Shown here one piece after another: positions 26,297-34,551 of a stretch of DNA of 34,861 nucleotides (the stretch's first letter is position 1; each line of letters opens with the position of its first letter). The position numbers and the translations under genes were made by a program. The stretch comes from JANMGV01 sp037440405 (GTDB lineage: Bacteria; Planctomycetota; Planctomycetia; Pirellulales; Pirellulaceae), in NCBI GenBank assembly GCA_037440405.1, contig JBBIUE010000058.1, positions 1 to 34,861 on the forward strand, read 5' to 3'. A model generated the notes under the pieces. That model was given only the letters and a program-made list of their open reading frames with translations, ran no database searches and was not told the origin of the DNA.

Positions 26297-26766
26297 GCCT
26301 TACCCCAATGCGAGACTGAAGGACTGAACAGTAAACGATCTATTGTCACTGAACGTCAAGAAAACGTAAAGATTGACTTCTCCGGATTTTGCAACGTTTT
26401 CGACTTGTCAAGACTCCGTCTCGATGCTATTCAGCGATGCTTTGCAAAGTTACTTCCGCCCTGGCTAGATGAGCAAAAAAAGCCGCCAGTCCACAAACGA
26501 ATCTCTCAAGATTTTCGAGGTCAGGATATCGCGATTCTTGGAAAATCATGCCTCCCGGATCAATTGAAATCCGCAAAACGAAGGCGACTCTGCTCCGTCG
26601 TTACTTTCTGTAATCCATAACTACGAAATCGACAATGGCAGCTCGAAAAGCGAGGAGAGTCTCTGGAAAAGCAAAGTGATAGCTGGCCAGAACGAGAGCC
26701 GATAGACAAGCCCTCGTTAAAAACTCTTCGCCGATGCCAGTCCGATGAATCTTTGAGCGGTGGAGG
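26297..26766. other. Upstream region of aceE, no gene seen
   Basis: No supported gene. On the minus strand, TTGACG (about 26353-26358) stands 18 bases before TTTACT, a weak sigma-70-like candidate for the aceE run. Short frames on both strands lack motifs. Confidence 0.4.
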
Positions 26767-27663
26767 TCAAGGGCTCTGCTCTTGAGGAAGAAAATCGGCA
26801 AGCCTTCGAATTTGAATCATTCCGCCGCAGGCCAAGGCAAGCCACTGCTCGTCCGGAGAAACAGCAATGGCAGAAATTCCCATGAACCTTTCTTTTCGAT
26901 CTCGAACGCATTCAAAACGTCGCAACGTTCGCCTCGCTGGATTCCGTGTATCGATAACCGCGATGACACAGTCCATCGAGTCGTGCTGAGCTGGTTCCAA
27001 TTGAAAATAGAGCACTAAAAGAACAAACTGCTCTTGGAGAATGAAACGAGGTAAAAAAGACGAATGCAGTTGTGGAAATTCAATCGACGCGAATGAATTG
27101 TTGTGAAATAGAGTTAATTTCCCACCGCGACTCGGCTATGAATTCTCTCCCAGGAATATCGATTCCATGATGGCAAGCCTTGTTGGTGTACAACTGTAGT
27201 CCACCGAAAAAGAAGATGGCTTGAAGGGAACGACTTCAAATCGACACTTGCTTGGATCGTAGATATCCATGCGAAAAAGCTGAGGAGGATCCGAGATCAG
27301 GAAGCCGGACAGCAAGCTCCCAGTTCGATCGAATCGAAGGTCTTGAAAGCGATGATTGAAAACCGGCTGCTCGACTCCAACCAATTGTTGAGTCCGATCG
27401 ATGAACCCCCTCTGGATGTCTCGTGTTGGACTCTCAGTGGTGCGAAGAACGTCCGATGCGGCGTTCTCGGAATCATCAGGTCTGTCTGTCCCCTCGTCAA
27501 CGTCGTTTACTTCGACGGCTCGCTCAACGTCTTTCCAAATTGGCGTATTATCTTTCGGAGGGAAAAGCCAAATTGTCCTAAGGAGTCGCCGAGTCTCAAT
27601 ATCCCAAATACGCAATCATCCATCTCGATCGATTAGGTGGAAGGTATAAGCTGTTGGTGCCAT
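26767..27663 (-). pseudogene. Broken WD40-like repeat protein with two in-frame stops
   Basis: One reading frame carries WD40-like protein from about 27663 to 26767, but it is cut by TGA at 27616-27618 and TAG at 27136-27138. Across the first stop the sequence reads LIDRDG-stop-LRIWDIETRRLLRT, a standard WD40 blade end in which TGA probably replaced TGG or CGA. Across the second it reads IFLGENS-stop-PSRGGKLTLF and continues through QFVLLVLYFQLEP and ISAIAVSPDEQWLALACGG, again blade-like. No frameshift is needed, so these are point lesions in an otherwise open frame. The 5' part of the gene appears missing; only 44 bases separate it from an upstream membrane-protein gene. ATG 27663 has GGAAG upstream. 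Sequencing error is possible but less likely twice. Confidence 0.72.
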
Positions 27664-27707
27664 GTATCTTCCGTGGACGCATCTGATGCATCTTTCGTCG
27701 CGTTTGT

Positions 27708-28298
27708 TTATTCTTGGTTTGATCGTGACTCTCGCTGATAGACACGCAGCAGAGACAATGTGAAAAGCACGAAAAGCGGAGCGGCGATGACGATTCTGGG
27801 CCAAAATCGAGGTGTGCGTTGGAAGTACAGTTCGATGTCGGCGACAGCACATATGGGATTGGCAATAAGGAGACTTGCTATCGTAATTCCGGTCGACAAA
27901 ATGATCCTTCGTAGTAACCGACGTTGCAACGACCACGCATTCACGAAAAAAAAAAGCTCAGAAGCGGCCAACGAAAATGCTACCAGGCCGCCCCATATCC
28001 AACTTGCTTCGGCGAAGGTGATCGAGGCGTCCGCTATTGATGCGGCGTATACGCCCCCAAAATAGATTGCATAGCCGAGCAAACCGAGTGCAGTCGCTCT
28101 GGCCATTCGAAAAACTAAAATATTTGTTTGCATAGCCGACCAGACAAGCTCAATTAGCGCACGGTCACTTGCTTCGCTGCCCTCACGAATTCTCAAAATA
28201 GCTCGAATCTGCTGTTGATTCCAGCTCAGCTCTTTTGCATTGTGTTTTCGACATGGCTGTTGGCGAATATCTCGTGTAAAGCTCACGCCGCCAGCCAT
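27708..28298 (-). CDS. Small multi-pass membrane protein, unknown
   Basis: 196 residues with a strong ribosome-binding site. The cytoplasmic N-terminal 60 residues are charged and glutamine-rich; then four probable helices follow: about 65-85 (LGLLGYAIYFGGVYA), 95-118 (WIWGGLVAFSLAASELFFFV), 130-148 (IILSTGITIASLLIANPIC) and 163-182 (IVIAAPLFVLFTLSLL). No motif assigns a family. The downstream neighbour is a degenerate WD40-like sequence 44 bases away; the upstream 300 bases hold no clear gene. It could be the partner of the lost WD40 protein, which is only a positional guess. Confidence 0.72.
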   Translation of the reverse strand: MAGGVSFTRDIRQQPCRKHNAKELSWNQQQIRAILRIREGSEASDRALIELVWSAMQTNILVFRMARATALGLLGYAIYFGGVYAASIADASITFAEASWIWGGLVAFSLAASELFFFVNAWSLQRRLLRRIILSTGITIASLLIANPICAVADIELYFQRTPRFWPRIVIAAPLFVLFTLSLLRVYQRESRSNQE

Positions 28299-28304
28299 GT
28301 TTTG

Positions 28305-28310
28305 CTCCTT
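28305..28310 (-). promoter_or_regulatory. Ribosome-binding site of the membrane-protein gene
   Basis: AAGGAG on the minus strand, six bases before ATG 28298. It is one of the best Shine-Dalgarno matches in the window and supports this gene as real. Confidence 0.75.
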
Positions 28311-28534
28311 TATGCACTTTTCGACTTCGAAAGCACCGAAAACTAGGTCGCGATATTCGTCACCTTCAGTGCGTTACCGGGTTTGTGGGCTCTGATTACT
28401 TGTCCTTGGTGCAATCCAATCACGCAGGTATCGGCGGGTTTGCAGCGTAGGCTTTCAACATGCGGAATACTGCGTTTGTCAGGCAGAGTGCGTCTCCGAC
28501 GTTCACGGTTTGAGAAACTACTCGATGGGTAAAG

Positions 28535-28570
28535 CGATCCAGCAAGGAGAGCCGATCCAGCAAGGAGAGC
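28535..28570. repeat. Perfect 18-base tandem duplication
   Basis: CGATCCAGCAAGGAGAGC occurs twice back to back (28535-28552 and 28553-28570) with no mismatch. Confidence 0.9.
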
Positions 28571-28600
28571 AACGCGCAAAAGTGATGTGCCGTCACCTCA

Positions 28601-29632
28601 CTATTTCCAGCGATCCGGCGTTGGGATGAAGGGATCGATTGCGTTGATGGCTGCTCCGTCCGTCGTCGCTGCGAATCGAAGGCCGAGTTGATGAACTAGG
28701 TCAGCGATGACTTCCAACGATTCTCGATTGTTCAGCTTCAGATCGCCAGGCGAAACGGACCGAATGATTTCGTCGAGAACCGGCACTTGTAGTTTTTCTT
28801 GGACCGCCTGTAACCGCTTCCAAGCCTTGTTTGCTCGCGAGGCCGAAGTCACTACGAAAGTGTCCTTCGTTGTGGCTCGGGCTGTTGCTCGCAGACTGAA
28901 TTCCAGGTCGGCGATCAATCCCGAGATGAATAGGAGCCGCAGTCGTTCTGGCGGACTCCCGGCGTTGATCCTTCCGTCCGATTCGATGAATTTGTGTCGG
29001 AGGCTTCCCTGAGACCAACTGACTAACTCAAAGTCCAAACTGCCGGCAACATGTCCACCAACATTGACTAGCCGCTCATCGGGGACGGTATGGCAACGGT
29101 AACAGCTCTGCGCGACTAGGTACGCGTTGATCGGATTCCGCATTCCATTCTGGATGCTTGCCGTCAATCGTTGGATGCGATGTTCGTAGGTTTCTTGCTC
29201 TCGGCGAACTCCTTCACCGCCATAGTCATTATGCACGGCGATCCAGTCGCGAGCTCCACCGTGACACGATTCGCAGGAGACTCCCGCAATCGCTTCGATC
29301 GTTCCGTCGGACTTCGATTGCATCGTATAATGACATTGGATGCAATTGGAATCGGTTTTGAAGGAAGCGATTCCTAGTCGCGAAGCAATATCACGCGCCG
29401 CCTGCTTGCGATGCAGCGTAGAGAACGTAGTGAAATGCGGAGTCTGCTTCCAGACGAGCATCTCTTGAGAATGGCACTTGGTACAATTCTCACTGCCAAC
29501 CACGCGGTGTGGATCGATGTTCAAATCCCATGAGTGATCTCGAAGTCTCTCTTGATCGCCGGCATTCAAATGAGAAGTAACCGAACCGCAGAACGCACAG
29601 ATGATCGCGATCATTATTCTGTGAAGTCTCAT
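28601..29632 (-). CDS. Tetrahaem cytochrome c, c554-like, exported
   Basis: 343 residues. A signal peptide (MRLHRIMIAIICAFCGSV to about residue 24) directs export. Four CxxCH haem sites: C50-H54, C97-H101, C120-H124 and C177-H181; the spacing, with CESCHGGARDW and an axial-histidine-rich stretch between, fits the cytochrome c554/c-prime type. The C-terminal 150 residues lack haem motifs and are helical, an extension beyond the minimal family. Multihaem cytochromes of this kind serve periplasmic electron transfer; partner and substrate are unknown. It is divergent from the M64-like peptidase gene, sharing a 390-base control region. Confidence 0.9.
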   Translation of the reverse strand: MRLHRIMIAIICAFCGSVTSHLNAGDQERLRDHSWDLNIDPHRVVGSENCTKCHSQEMLVWKQTPHFTTFSTLHRKQAARDIASRLGIASFKTDSNCIQCHYTMQSKSDGTIEAIAGVSCESCHGGARDWIAVHNDYGGEGVRREQETYEHRIQRLTASIQNGMRNPINAYLVAQSCYRCHTVPDERLVNVGGHVAGSLDFELVSWSQGSLRHKFIESDGRINAGSPPERLRLLFISGLIADLEFSLRATARATTKDTFVVTSASRANKAWKRLQAVQEKLQVPVLDEIIRSVSPGDLKLNNRESLEVIADLVHQLGLRFAATTDGAAINAIDPFIPTPDRWK

Positions 29633-29783
29633 TGATAATTCTCGTTATTCCAGTTGAACGTCGCTCAGGCACTAAGAATCGTGATCCGCTTTAAGCAAAG
29701 ATAGCTTGTGAATTCGATTTAGATTGGCCATCCCAATCGATACTTGGATTCCGAAACCGTTCACGCCTCACGCGCGGGCCGAT

Positions 29784-29840
29784 GCAAATTTGGCGAAAAG
29801 CATGGATCGTTGCCTTCGAACGACAACTCGCCAAATTTGC
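29784..29840. repeat. 13+13 inverted repeat around a 31-base centre
   Basis: GCAAATTTGGCGA at 29784-29796 and its exact complement TCGCCAAATTTGC at 29828-29840. The centre contains a smaller TCGTT/AACGA pair (29807-29811, 29819-29823). It could fold as a branched hairpin in RNA or DNA. Confidence 0.85.
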
Positions 29841-29940
29841 GCTGGCCCTGCGGTTACACGAGGACACTGACTCTATTCGTGAACGCTGACAGGATTCCAA
29901 TTGCCACAATTTTGTCGGTTGCGCCGACTCGAACTGTTGC

Positions 29941-29959
29941 TCCCTGTCTGAGACAGGGA
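29941..29959. promoter_or_regulatory. 19-base dyad TCCCTGTCT-G-AGACAGGGA
   Basis: Perfect 9+9 dyad with one central base, 66 bases before the peptidase start. It sits between weak TTGCTC (29937) and TAAGTT (29960) elements 17 bases apart, so a repressor site in a promoter spacer is possible. Confidence 0.5.
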
Positions 29960-30024
29960 TAAGTTAAATAGTTCATCTGTTTGGCGATTCAAAAGCTGGC
30001 CAATCGAACTTGGAGAACTGGATC

Positions 30025-32298
30025 ATGTTCCGAAGAGTGCTTCGTCCGTCGTCGAAGAATGGAAACGGCAAAGGCATGAGGGCAAATCGTTCCATTGGCC
30101 GCAAAAAGCGTCTGTTGATGGAGACCCTTGAAAGTCGGCTGTGTCTTTCGGTGACGTTCTTCGATGAAGACGGAAGTTACTATAAGGAACTTCGAGAAAA
30201 TGCTTCCAAGAGCGAAGATGTCATCTATTACGATTATGTCGAGAACCTGGAAACAGGTGAATTGAGCGGCGGCCGATTAGAGCTGAAGGACTTGGAATCG
30301 TGGTGTACCGTTTTGTCCCCGCAAATGGAGCTCCAGTTTCGGTCGCACAATGTGACCACACTTTGGAACAACGGACCTTCATCGAATCGGATCGATCTCG
30401 TATTCGTCGGTGACGGATACACGAATGCGGAATTGGGAAATTACGCCAATCACGTGAACAATGTCTTGAATCCCTTCTTCGCCGAAACGCCTTTGAACAC
30501 GTATAAGTCCTTCTTCAATGTCCACCGAGTCGATGTGGTCTCCGCCGAATCGGGCGTGGACCATGACCCGACGTATGGCGTTCTCAAGAACACCGCTCTC
30601 GACATGGGTTTTTGGGGCAGCAATATTGAGCGATTGCTGATCATCAATACGACTAAGGCTCTGGCCGCTGCTGCATCCGCACCGGCGGTCGATCAGGTGC
30701 TTGCGGTCGCCAATTCCGCCAAATACGGTGGGGCGGGTTATCCCTCGCTGGATCTCGGAACCTTAGCAGGAAATAATGGAGCCGCAGTCGAGATCGCTCT
30801 GCATGAATTCGGCCATTCGTTTGCAGATCTCGCAGATGAGTACGACTACGCAGACGGAACGTCCTATGTTGGAGGCGAAAGACCCGAAGCGAATATCAGC
30901 ATCCGCAATTCCGCTCAAATGGCAAGCATGCAAACGAAGTGGCATTTGTGGCTGAACGAATCGAATGTCGATACCTTTGAAGGTGCCTACTATAAACAGT
31001 TTGGAATCTACCGGCCGACATCGAACTCAAAAATGCGTTCGTTGAATCGCCCGTGGGAACAAGTCAACATTGAACAGCTCGTGGTCAGCGCCTACAAAAC
31101 GGTTCGTCCCATCGATTCGGCAACCGCTCCAGGAACTTATCCCGCAGCCAAGTGGTTGACGGTAACTCCGGTTGTTCCGATCGGCCATACGCTCGACGTT
31201 CAATGGTTCTTGAATGGAAATCCGATTTCAGGCGCAACTCAGAACAGTCTTGATGTAAGCACTCTGAATTTGCCCGCTGGCTCTCACACCGTCAGTGTGA
31301 GCGTTGTTGACAACACCCCGCTTGTTCGCAGTCAGTCGCTTCGCGATACGTGGATGACGGAAACACGCAGCTGGACGATCAATGCCATCGCCAACACTCC
31401 ACCCTCATTGTCCAATCTAGGGGATGCACGCACTTATTTGGAAAATGCAGACCCTCTTCCCATCGCCCCTTCGATCACTGTAACCGATCCGGATTCACCC
31501 GACTTTGCAGGAGGTCGATTGACCGTGACAATCCAATCAGGGGGACAGTCAACTGATCGGCTCACCATTCGCAATACTGATTTCATGACCATCAACGCTG
31601 GCCAGATCATATTTTCAGGTCAATCGATTGGAACGGTGAGTGGCGGAGTTGGCACCCAGGCACTCATTATCAACTTCAACGGACGAGCGAGCTTGAGCCG
31701 AGTGCAGCATGTCGCCAAGAACGTGTCGTTCAGCAATGTATCGGACGCACCAAGCACTGCCGCGAGAACCATCGGATTTCGGCTCACCGATGGCGATGGA
31801 GGCAGCAGCAATGTTCCGACGAAGCAAATGTTTGTTCATGCTGTCAATGATCGCCCTGTGCTCGGAGGTATTTCCGGTTCTGTCAATTATCAGCAGAATG
31901 CGGTTGGCATACCGATTTCCAACCAAGCAACCGTATCGGACCCGGACTCGCCTATTTTTAATGGCGGTGTTCTCACAGTAGCCATCACCAACGGCAAGGA
32001 TGGTTCCAATCGAGTTTTGGTTGGGGGGAACGTGTTCGCTTTTGACGCGAATAACAAATTGCTTCGCAATGGAGTCGAAATCGGGTCCAGAAACGTCAAC
32101 GGAGGATTTGGTCAAACCAATTTGGTAATCACCTTCAACGCCAATGCTACTCGCGCCATCGTACAAGAATTGATTCGAACACTCCGATTTCGCACAGTGA
32201 ACGGCTCCAACACCTTGCAGAGGACGATCACGTTTCGAGTGTCTGATGGGGCGGGCGGAACGAGTGACGTTGTCTCCCGTCAAGTTAACGTTGTTTAG
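30025..32298 (+). CDS. M64-like secreted metallopeptidase with cadherin-like repeats
   Basis: 757 residues from ATG 30025, with GGAG nine bases upstream; a TTG 15 bases earlier is in frame but unlikely. The basic N-terminus holds KKRLLMETLESRLCLS, a variant of the planctomycete LEPR-LLLS surface-sorting motif. The catalytic domain (about 95-380) resembles peptidase family M64: DLVFVGDGYTNAEL, then the zinc motif HEFGH (H260, E261, H264) with ADLADEYDY after it. Residues from about 457 and 608 form two cadherin-like repeats, each with DPDSPxFxGGxLTVxI and ending in DGxGGxS. The protein ends directly after the second repeat, with no visible anchor. It probably acts outside the cell on protein substrates. 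It stands divergent from the tetrahaem cytochrome. Confidence 0.88.
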   Translation: MFRRVLRPSSKNGNGKGMRANRSIGRKKRLLMETLESRLCLSVTFFDEDGSYYKELRENASKSEDVIYYDYVENLETGELSGGRLELKDLESWCTVLSPQMELQFRSHNVTTLWNNGPSSNRIDLVFVGDGYTNAELGNYANHVNNVLNPFFAETPLNTYKSFFNVHRVDVVSAESGVDHDPTYGVLKNTALDMGFWGSNIERLLIINTTKALAAAASAPAVDQVLAVANSAKYGGAGYPSLDLGTLAGNNGAAVEIALHEFGHSFADLADEYDYADGTSYVGGERPEANISIRNSAQMASMQTKWHLWLNESNVDTFEGAYYKQFGIYRPTSNSKMRSLNRPWEQVNIEQLVVSAYKTVRPIDSATAPGTYPAAKWLTVTPVVPIGHTLDVQWFLNGNPISGATQNSLDVSTLNLPAGSHTVSVSVVDNTPLVRSQSLRDTWMTETRSWTINAIANTPPSLSNLGDARTYLENADPLPIAPSITVTDPDSPDFAGGRLTVTIQSGGQSTDRLTIRNTDFMTINAGQIIFSGQSIGTVSGGVGTQALIINFNGRASLSRVQHVAKNVSFSNVSDAPSTAARTIGFRLTDGDGGSSNVPTKQMFVHAVNDRPVLGGISGSVNYQQNAVGIPISNQATVSDPDSPIFNGGVLTVAITNGKDGSNRVLVGGNVFAFDANNKLLRNGVEIGSRNVNGGFGQTNLVITFNANATRAIVQELIRTLRFRTVNGSNTLQRTITFRVSDGAGGTSDVVSRQVNVV

Positions 32299-32836
32299 AG
32301 CCTATCCCAAAGCCATCAACTCGCTTACGTCTTTTGAAGTTGCGCTATTGGTCATTTTCCTTGACAAACTGCTGTCCGCAGCGTGAGCATGGGACAAGTC
32401 ACGACCAAAATTCCTTGCTTACGCGGCGGTTAATATGAACAGCGAGACTTCAAAAAACGCCAGAATGGGACGATTTTAAGCCCCCTTACTTGAGCAATGC
32501 ATGACTGCTTCGGCAATGTAGCACGTCTCCGAGCCCCCGCCATAAGTACCCGGACTTTTGCCGCTTGAATGTAACTAACGAAGTCCGAAACCGCAGAATG
32601 ATCGATCGAAGAATGATGCCTAGATCGTCTTAGCTTGCATTGCACGATAGCTAATGGCACATCTACAAAAGCCGTCGCTCACGAATCTCCTCTATTTGAA
32701 ATTGCCATCGTGCGCGTTGACTAAGTCATCGCTGATTGAACGTTGACCAAAAAGCTTGCTGTTGGTTGGCCTTGATTTCAAATGAGCGTGTTGCTATTTG
32801 TGCCAATGTGTCGGTTCCGTTTCAGGATTCTGGGCA
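32299..32836. other. Intergenic region, nothing recognised
   Basis: About 540 bases without a supported gene, repeat or strong terminator. A minus-strand frame of 76 codons (32430-32660) has no ribosome-binding site or motif. A small GCTG-TCCG-CAGC hairpin occurs near 32371. Confidence 0.5.
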
Positions 32837-33307
32837 ATGCATGAGCAAGGTGCGATGATCGATGTTGCGATGATTGAGAAGTGTGCACAGGACCCAGATC
32901 TTGCACTCTCTCATCTACGATCTCTTTTCGAAACGCTCGTTTCGGAAGACGAAACGCTCAGGGAATGGACCAGCGAGGCCTTCGAAAACTGTGGGCCTCC
33001 ATCAGACGATGATTTCGATTGGATTGTCGATATGCTGAGATCGCGCGAGGGCGACCAGTCCTTCTGGGCGGCTACCTTCTTAGGGAGATTGGAGGAGCGG
33101 GCCAGAAAGGCTACCAGCAAGTTGATTGAAACCATCCTGAATGTCAACCAAGGCGAAGCAACGAGGCAACGAGCGGCTTGGGCCCTTCACCGCATTGGCG
33201 GACTCAGTGAAGCGGATAAGGATCATCTGAAGCTCGCCATGACGAGAGAAGAGTCTGCAGCGGTTCGAAAGATGATCGCACTAACGCTGAACGAAACGGT
33301 TCCGTAG
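32837..33307 (+). CDS. HEAT-repeat-like helical protein
   Basis: 156 residues from ATG 32837 (MHEQGAMIDV); ATG 32798 and ATG 32855 are in-frame alternatives. The protein is all helical and acidic, with repeated pairs such as ETLREWTSEAFENCG, DDFDWIVDMLRS, QSFWAATFLGRLE, and ATRQRAAWALHRIGG, typical of HEAT/PBS-lyase-like scaffolds. No catalytic motif or signal peptide is seen, so a cytosolic protein-protein interaction role is likely. The DNase-I-fold lipoprotein gene follows after 83 bases in the same direction; a link between them is only positional. Confidence 0.82.
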   Translation: MHEQGAMIDVAMIEKCAQDPDLALSHLRSLFETLVSEDETLREWTSEAFENCGPPSDDDFDWIVDMLRSREGDQSFWAATFLGRLEERARKATSKLIETILNVNQGEATRQRAAWALHRIGGLSEADKDHLKLAMTREESAAVRKMIALTLNETVP

Positions 33308-33376
33308 AATTCTCAAAGCCGAGGCGAGCTGGTCGGTTTGCTTCACGGATGAAACAACCCCCTTCAGGTTTCGGGC

Positions 33377-33383
33377 AGGGAGG
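33377..33383 (+). promoter_or_regulatory. Ribosome-binding site deciding the start at 33391
   Basis: AGGGAGG ends seven bases before ATG 33391. It favours this start over the in-frame ATG 33349, which would put 14 extra residues before a normal lipoprotein leader. Confidence 0.85.
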
Positions 33384-33390
33384 CCCAGCC

Positions 33391-34401
33391 ATGAATGTGC
33401 ATCGACTTACCATCTACGGTGGATTCTTCGGATCATTATTGTGTGTCCTTGCGCTGGTCGGTTGCGATCTTCCACCAGAGTTGGCGGAAATTGCTCAGGA
33501 TGCAAACAGTGTCGCTTCGCAGCCAGCATCGACGCTACCAGCGTCGAACGCCGTTCTGTCGGCGTCTGTTCCTGCCAAATCTCCAAACAACATCTTAGTC
33601 GCGTCCTTCAACATTCAGGTCTTCGGAATGAAGAAAGCTCAAGACGCTTGGATCATGGAGCGACTGGCACACATTTGCCGCCATTTCGACGTGATCGGCA
33701 TTCAAGAGATTCGATCAACCGATGATCGCGTCATGCCTGAGTTGATTCGCTACATCAATGCGGATGGCAGCCAATATGCATTCGTCATTAGCGAGCGGCT
33801 AGGGCGCACTGTTAGTAAGGAACAATACGCCTATGTCTTTGATACGACTCGCATCGTGACGCATTCCAATGCATCGTATACCGTTGTCGATGATTCTGAC
33901 TTAATGCATCGCCAACCTTATGTCGCCCGATTTGTTGCACAAAATCCCCGCAATCCGTTTCGATTCACTGCAATCAATGTCCATACGGATCCCGATGTTG
34001 CTGCGATTGAAGTCGATGTGCTCGCGGCCGTCTTTCAGAATGTAAGGGCGTTCGAAATGTCGACAGCCAAGGAAGATGACGTCTTGTTGCTCGGCGATTT
34101 TAACGCTTCTCCTCAGCAGATGCGAAAACTAGGAGCGTTACGTGGGTTCCTTGCAGCGATTACCAATCAGCCGACGAATGTCTCCGAAAATAAGATTTTC
34201 GATAACGTGATCATGGATCGATATGCGACGGTGGAATATACAGGTCGGTCCGGAGTTCTTCTGATGAGAGAACTCTTTGGCTTTAGCAGAGAAGAAGCCA
34301 GGCGATTATCCGACCACAATCCCGTTTGGGCGGAATTCACATCCTGGGAAGCCACGGCCGCAACAGCACGTGCCGAAGTCGTGCCGCCAACAAGGCGTTA
34401 G
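33391..34401 (+). CDS. Endonuclease/exonuclease/phosphatase family lipoprotein
   Basis: 336 residues. Lipobox LVGC with C25 after a hydrophobic stretch makes it a membrane-anchored lipoprotein, followed by a Ser/Ala/Pro linker to about residue 67. The DNase-I-like fold shows its motifs in order: FNIQVFG, IGIQEIRS (metal-binding Glu), INVHTDPD (catalytic His), LLGDFNAS (Asp and Asn), and SDHNPVWAEF (SDH at the end). All main catalytic residues are present, so it should be an active phosphodiesterase/nuclease at the cell surface or in the periplasm. Scavenging phosphate or nucleotides from external DNA is a reasonable inference. Confidence 0.92.
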   Translation: MNVHRLTIYGGFFGSLLCVLALVGCDLPPELAEIAQDANSVASQPASTLPASNAVLSASVPAKSPNNILVASFNIQVFGMKKAQDAWIMERLAHICRHFDVIGIQEIRSTDDRVMPELIRYINADGSQYAFVISERLGRTVSKEQYAYVFDTTRIVTHSNASYTVVDDSDLMHRQPYVARFVAQNPRNPFRFTAINVHTDPDVAAIEVDVLAAVFQNVRAFEMSTAKEDDVLLLGDFNASPQQMRKLGALRGFLAAITNQPTNVSENKIFDNVIMDRYATVEYTGRSGVLLMRELFGFSREEARRLSDHNPVWAEFTSWEATAATARAEVVPPTRR

Positions 34402-34432
34402 CTTGCGTATGCTGACACCATCGGTTTCGAGT

Positions 34433-34453
34433 GCTTCAAGTGCAGCTTGAAGC
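34433..34453. terminator. Hairpin between convergent genes
   Basis: GCTTCAAG-TGCAG-CTTGAAGC, eight pairs with a five-base loop, 31 bases after the lipoprotein stop. It has no T-run on either side, so a bidirectional terminator is only possible. Confidence 0.45.
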
Positions 34454-34551
34454 GAATGAGCGTTTCGAATCAAGAGTCGTTACGCAGCGACCAATTCCAA
34501 GCACAGATTTTGAAGGGAAAAAAGTATGTGCGAGGAACTGACTTGTCGCAA

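Larger units (their letters stand above)
28299..28600. other. Intergenic region with 18-base tandem duplication
   Basis: A 78-codon minus frame (28343-28579) exists, but its start runs through the tandem duplication (LLAGSALLAGSL) and the rest is arginine-rich without motif. I regard it as repeat-derived rather than a gene. Confidence 0.45.
29633..30024. other. Divergent control region with long inverted repeat and dyad
   Basis: No gene is supported; short frames read through the inverted repeats. The region carries a 13+13 inverted repeat at 29784-29840 and a 19-base dyad at 29941-29959, separate features below. Confidence 0.6.

Noticed and set aside
27136..27618. Selenocysteine or amber recoding to explain the stops
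   Set aside because: No recoding hairpin or partner genes are visible, and WD40 proteins have no known need for it. Gene decay is simpler.
28343..28579. 78-codon minus-strand frame
   Set aside because: Its beginning is encoded by the 18-base tandem duplication and the rest is arginine-rich without motif.
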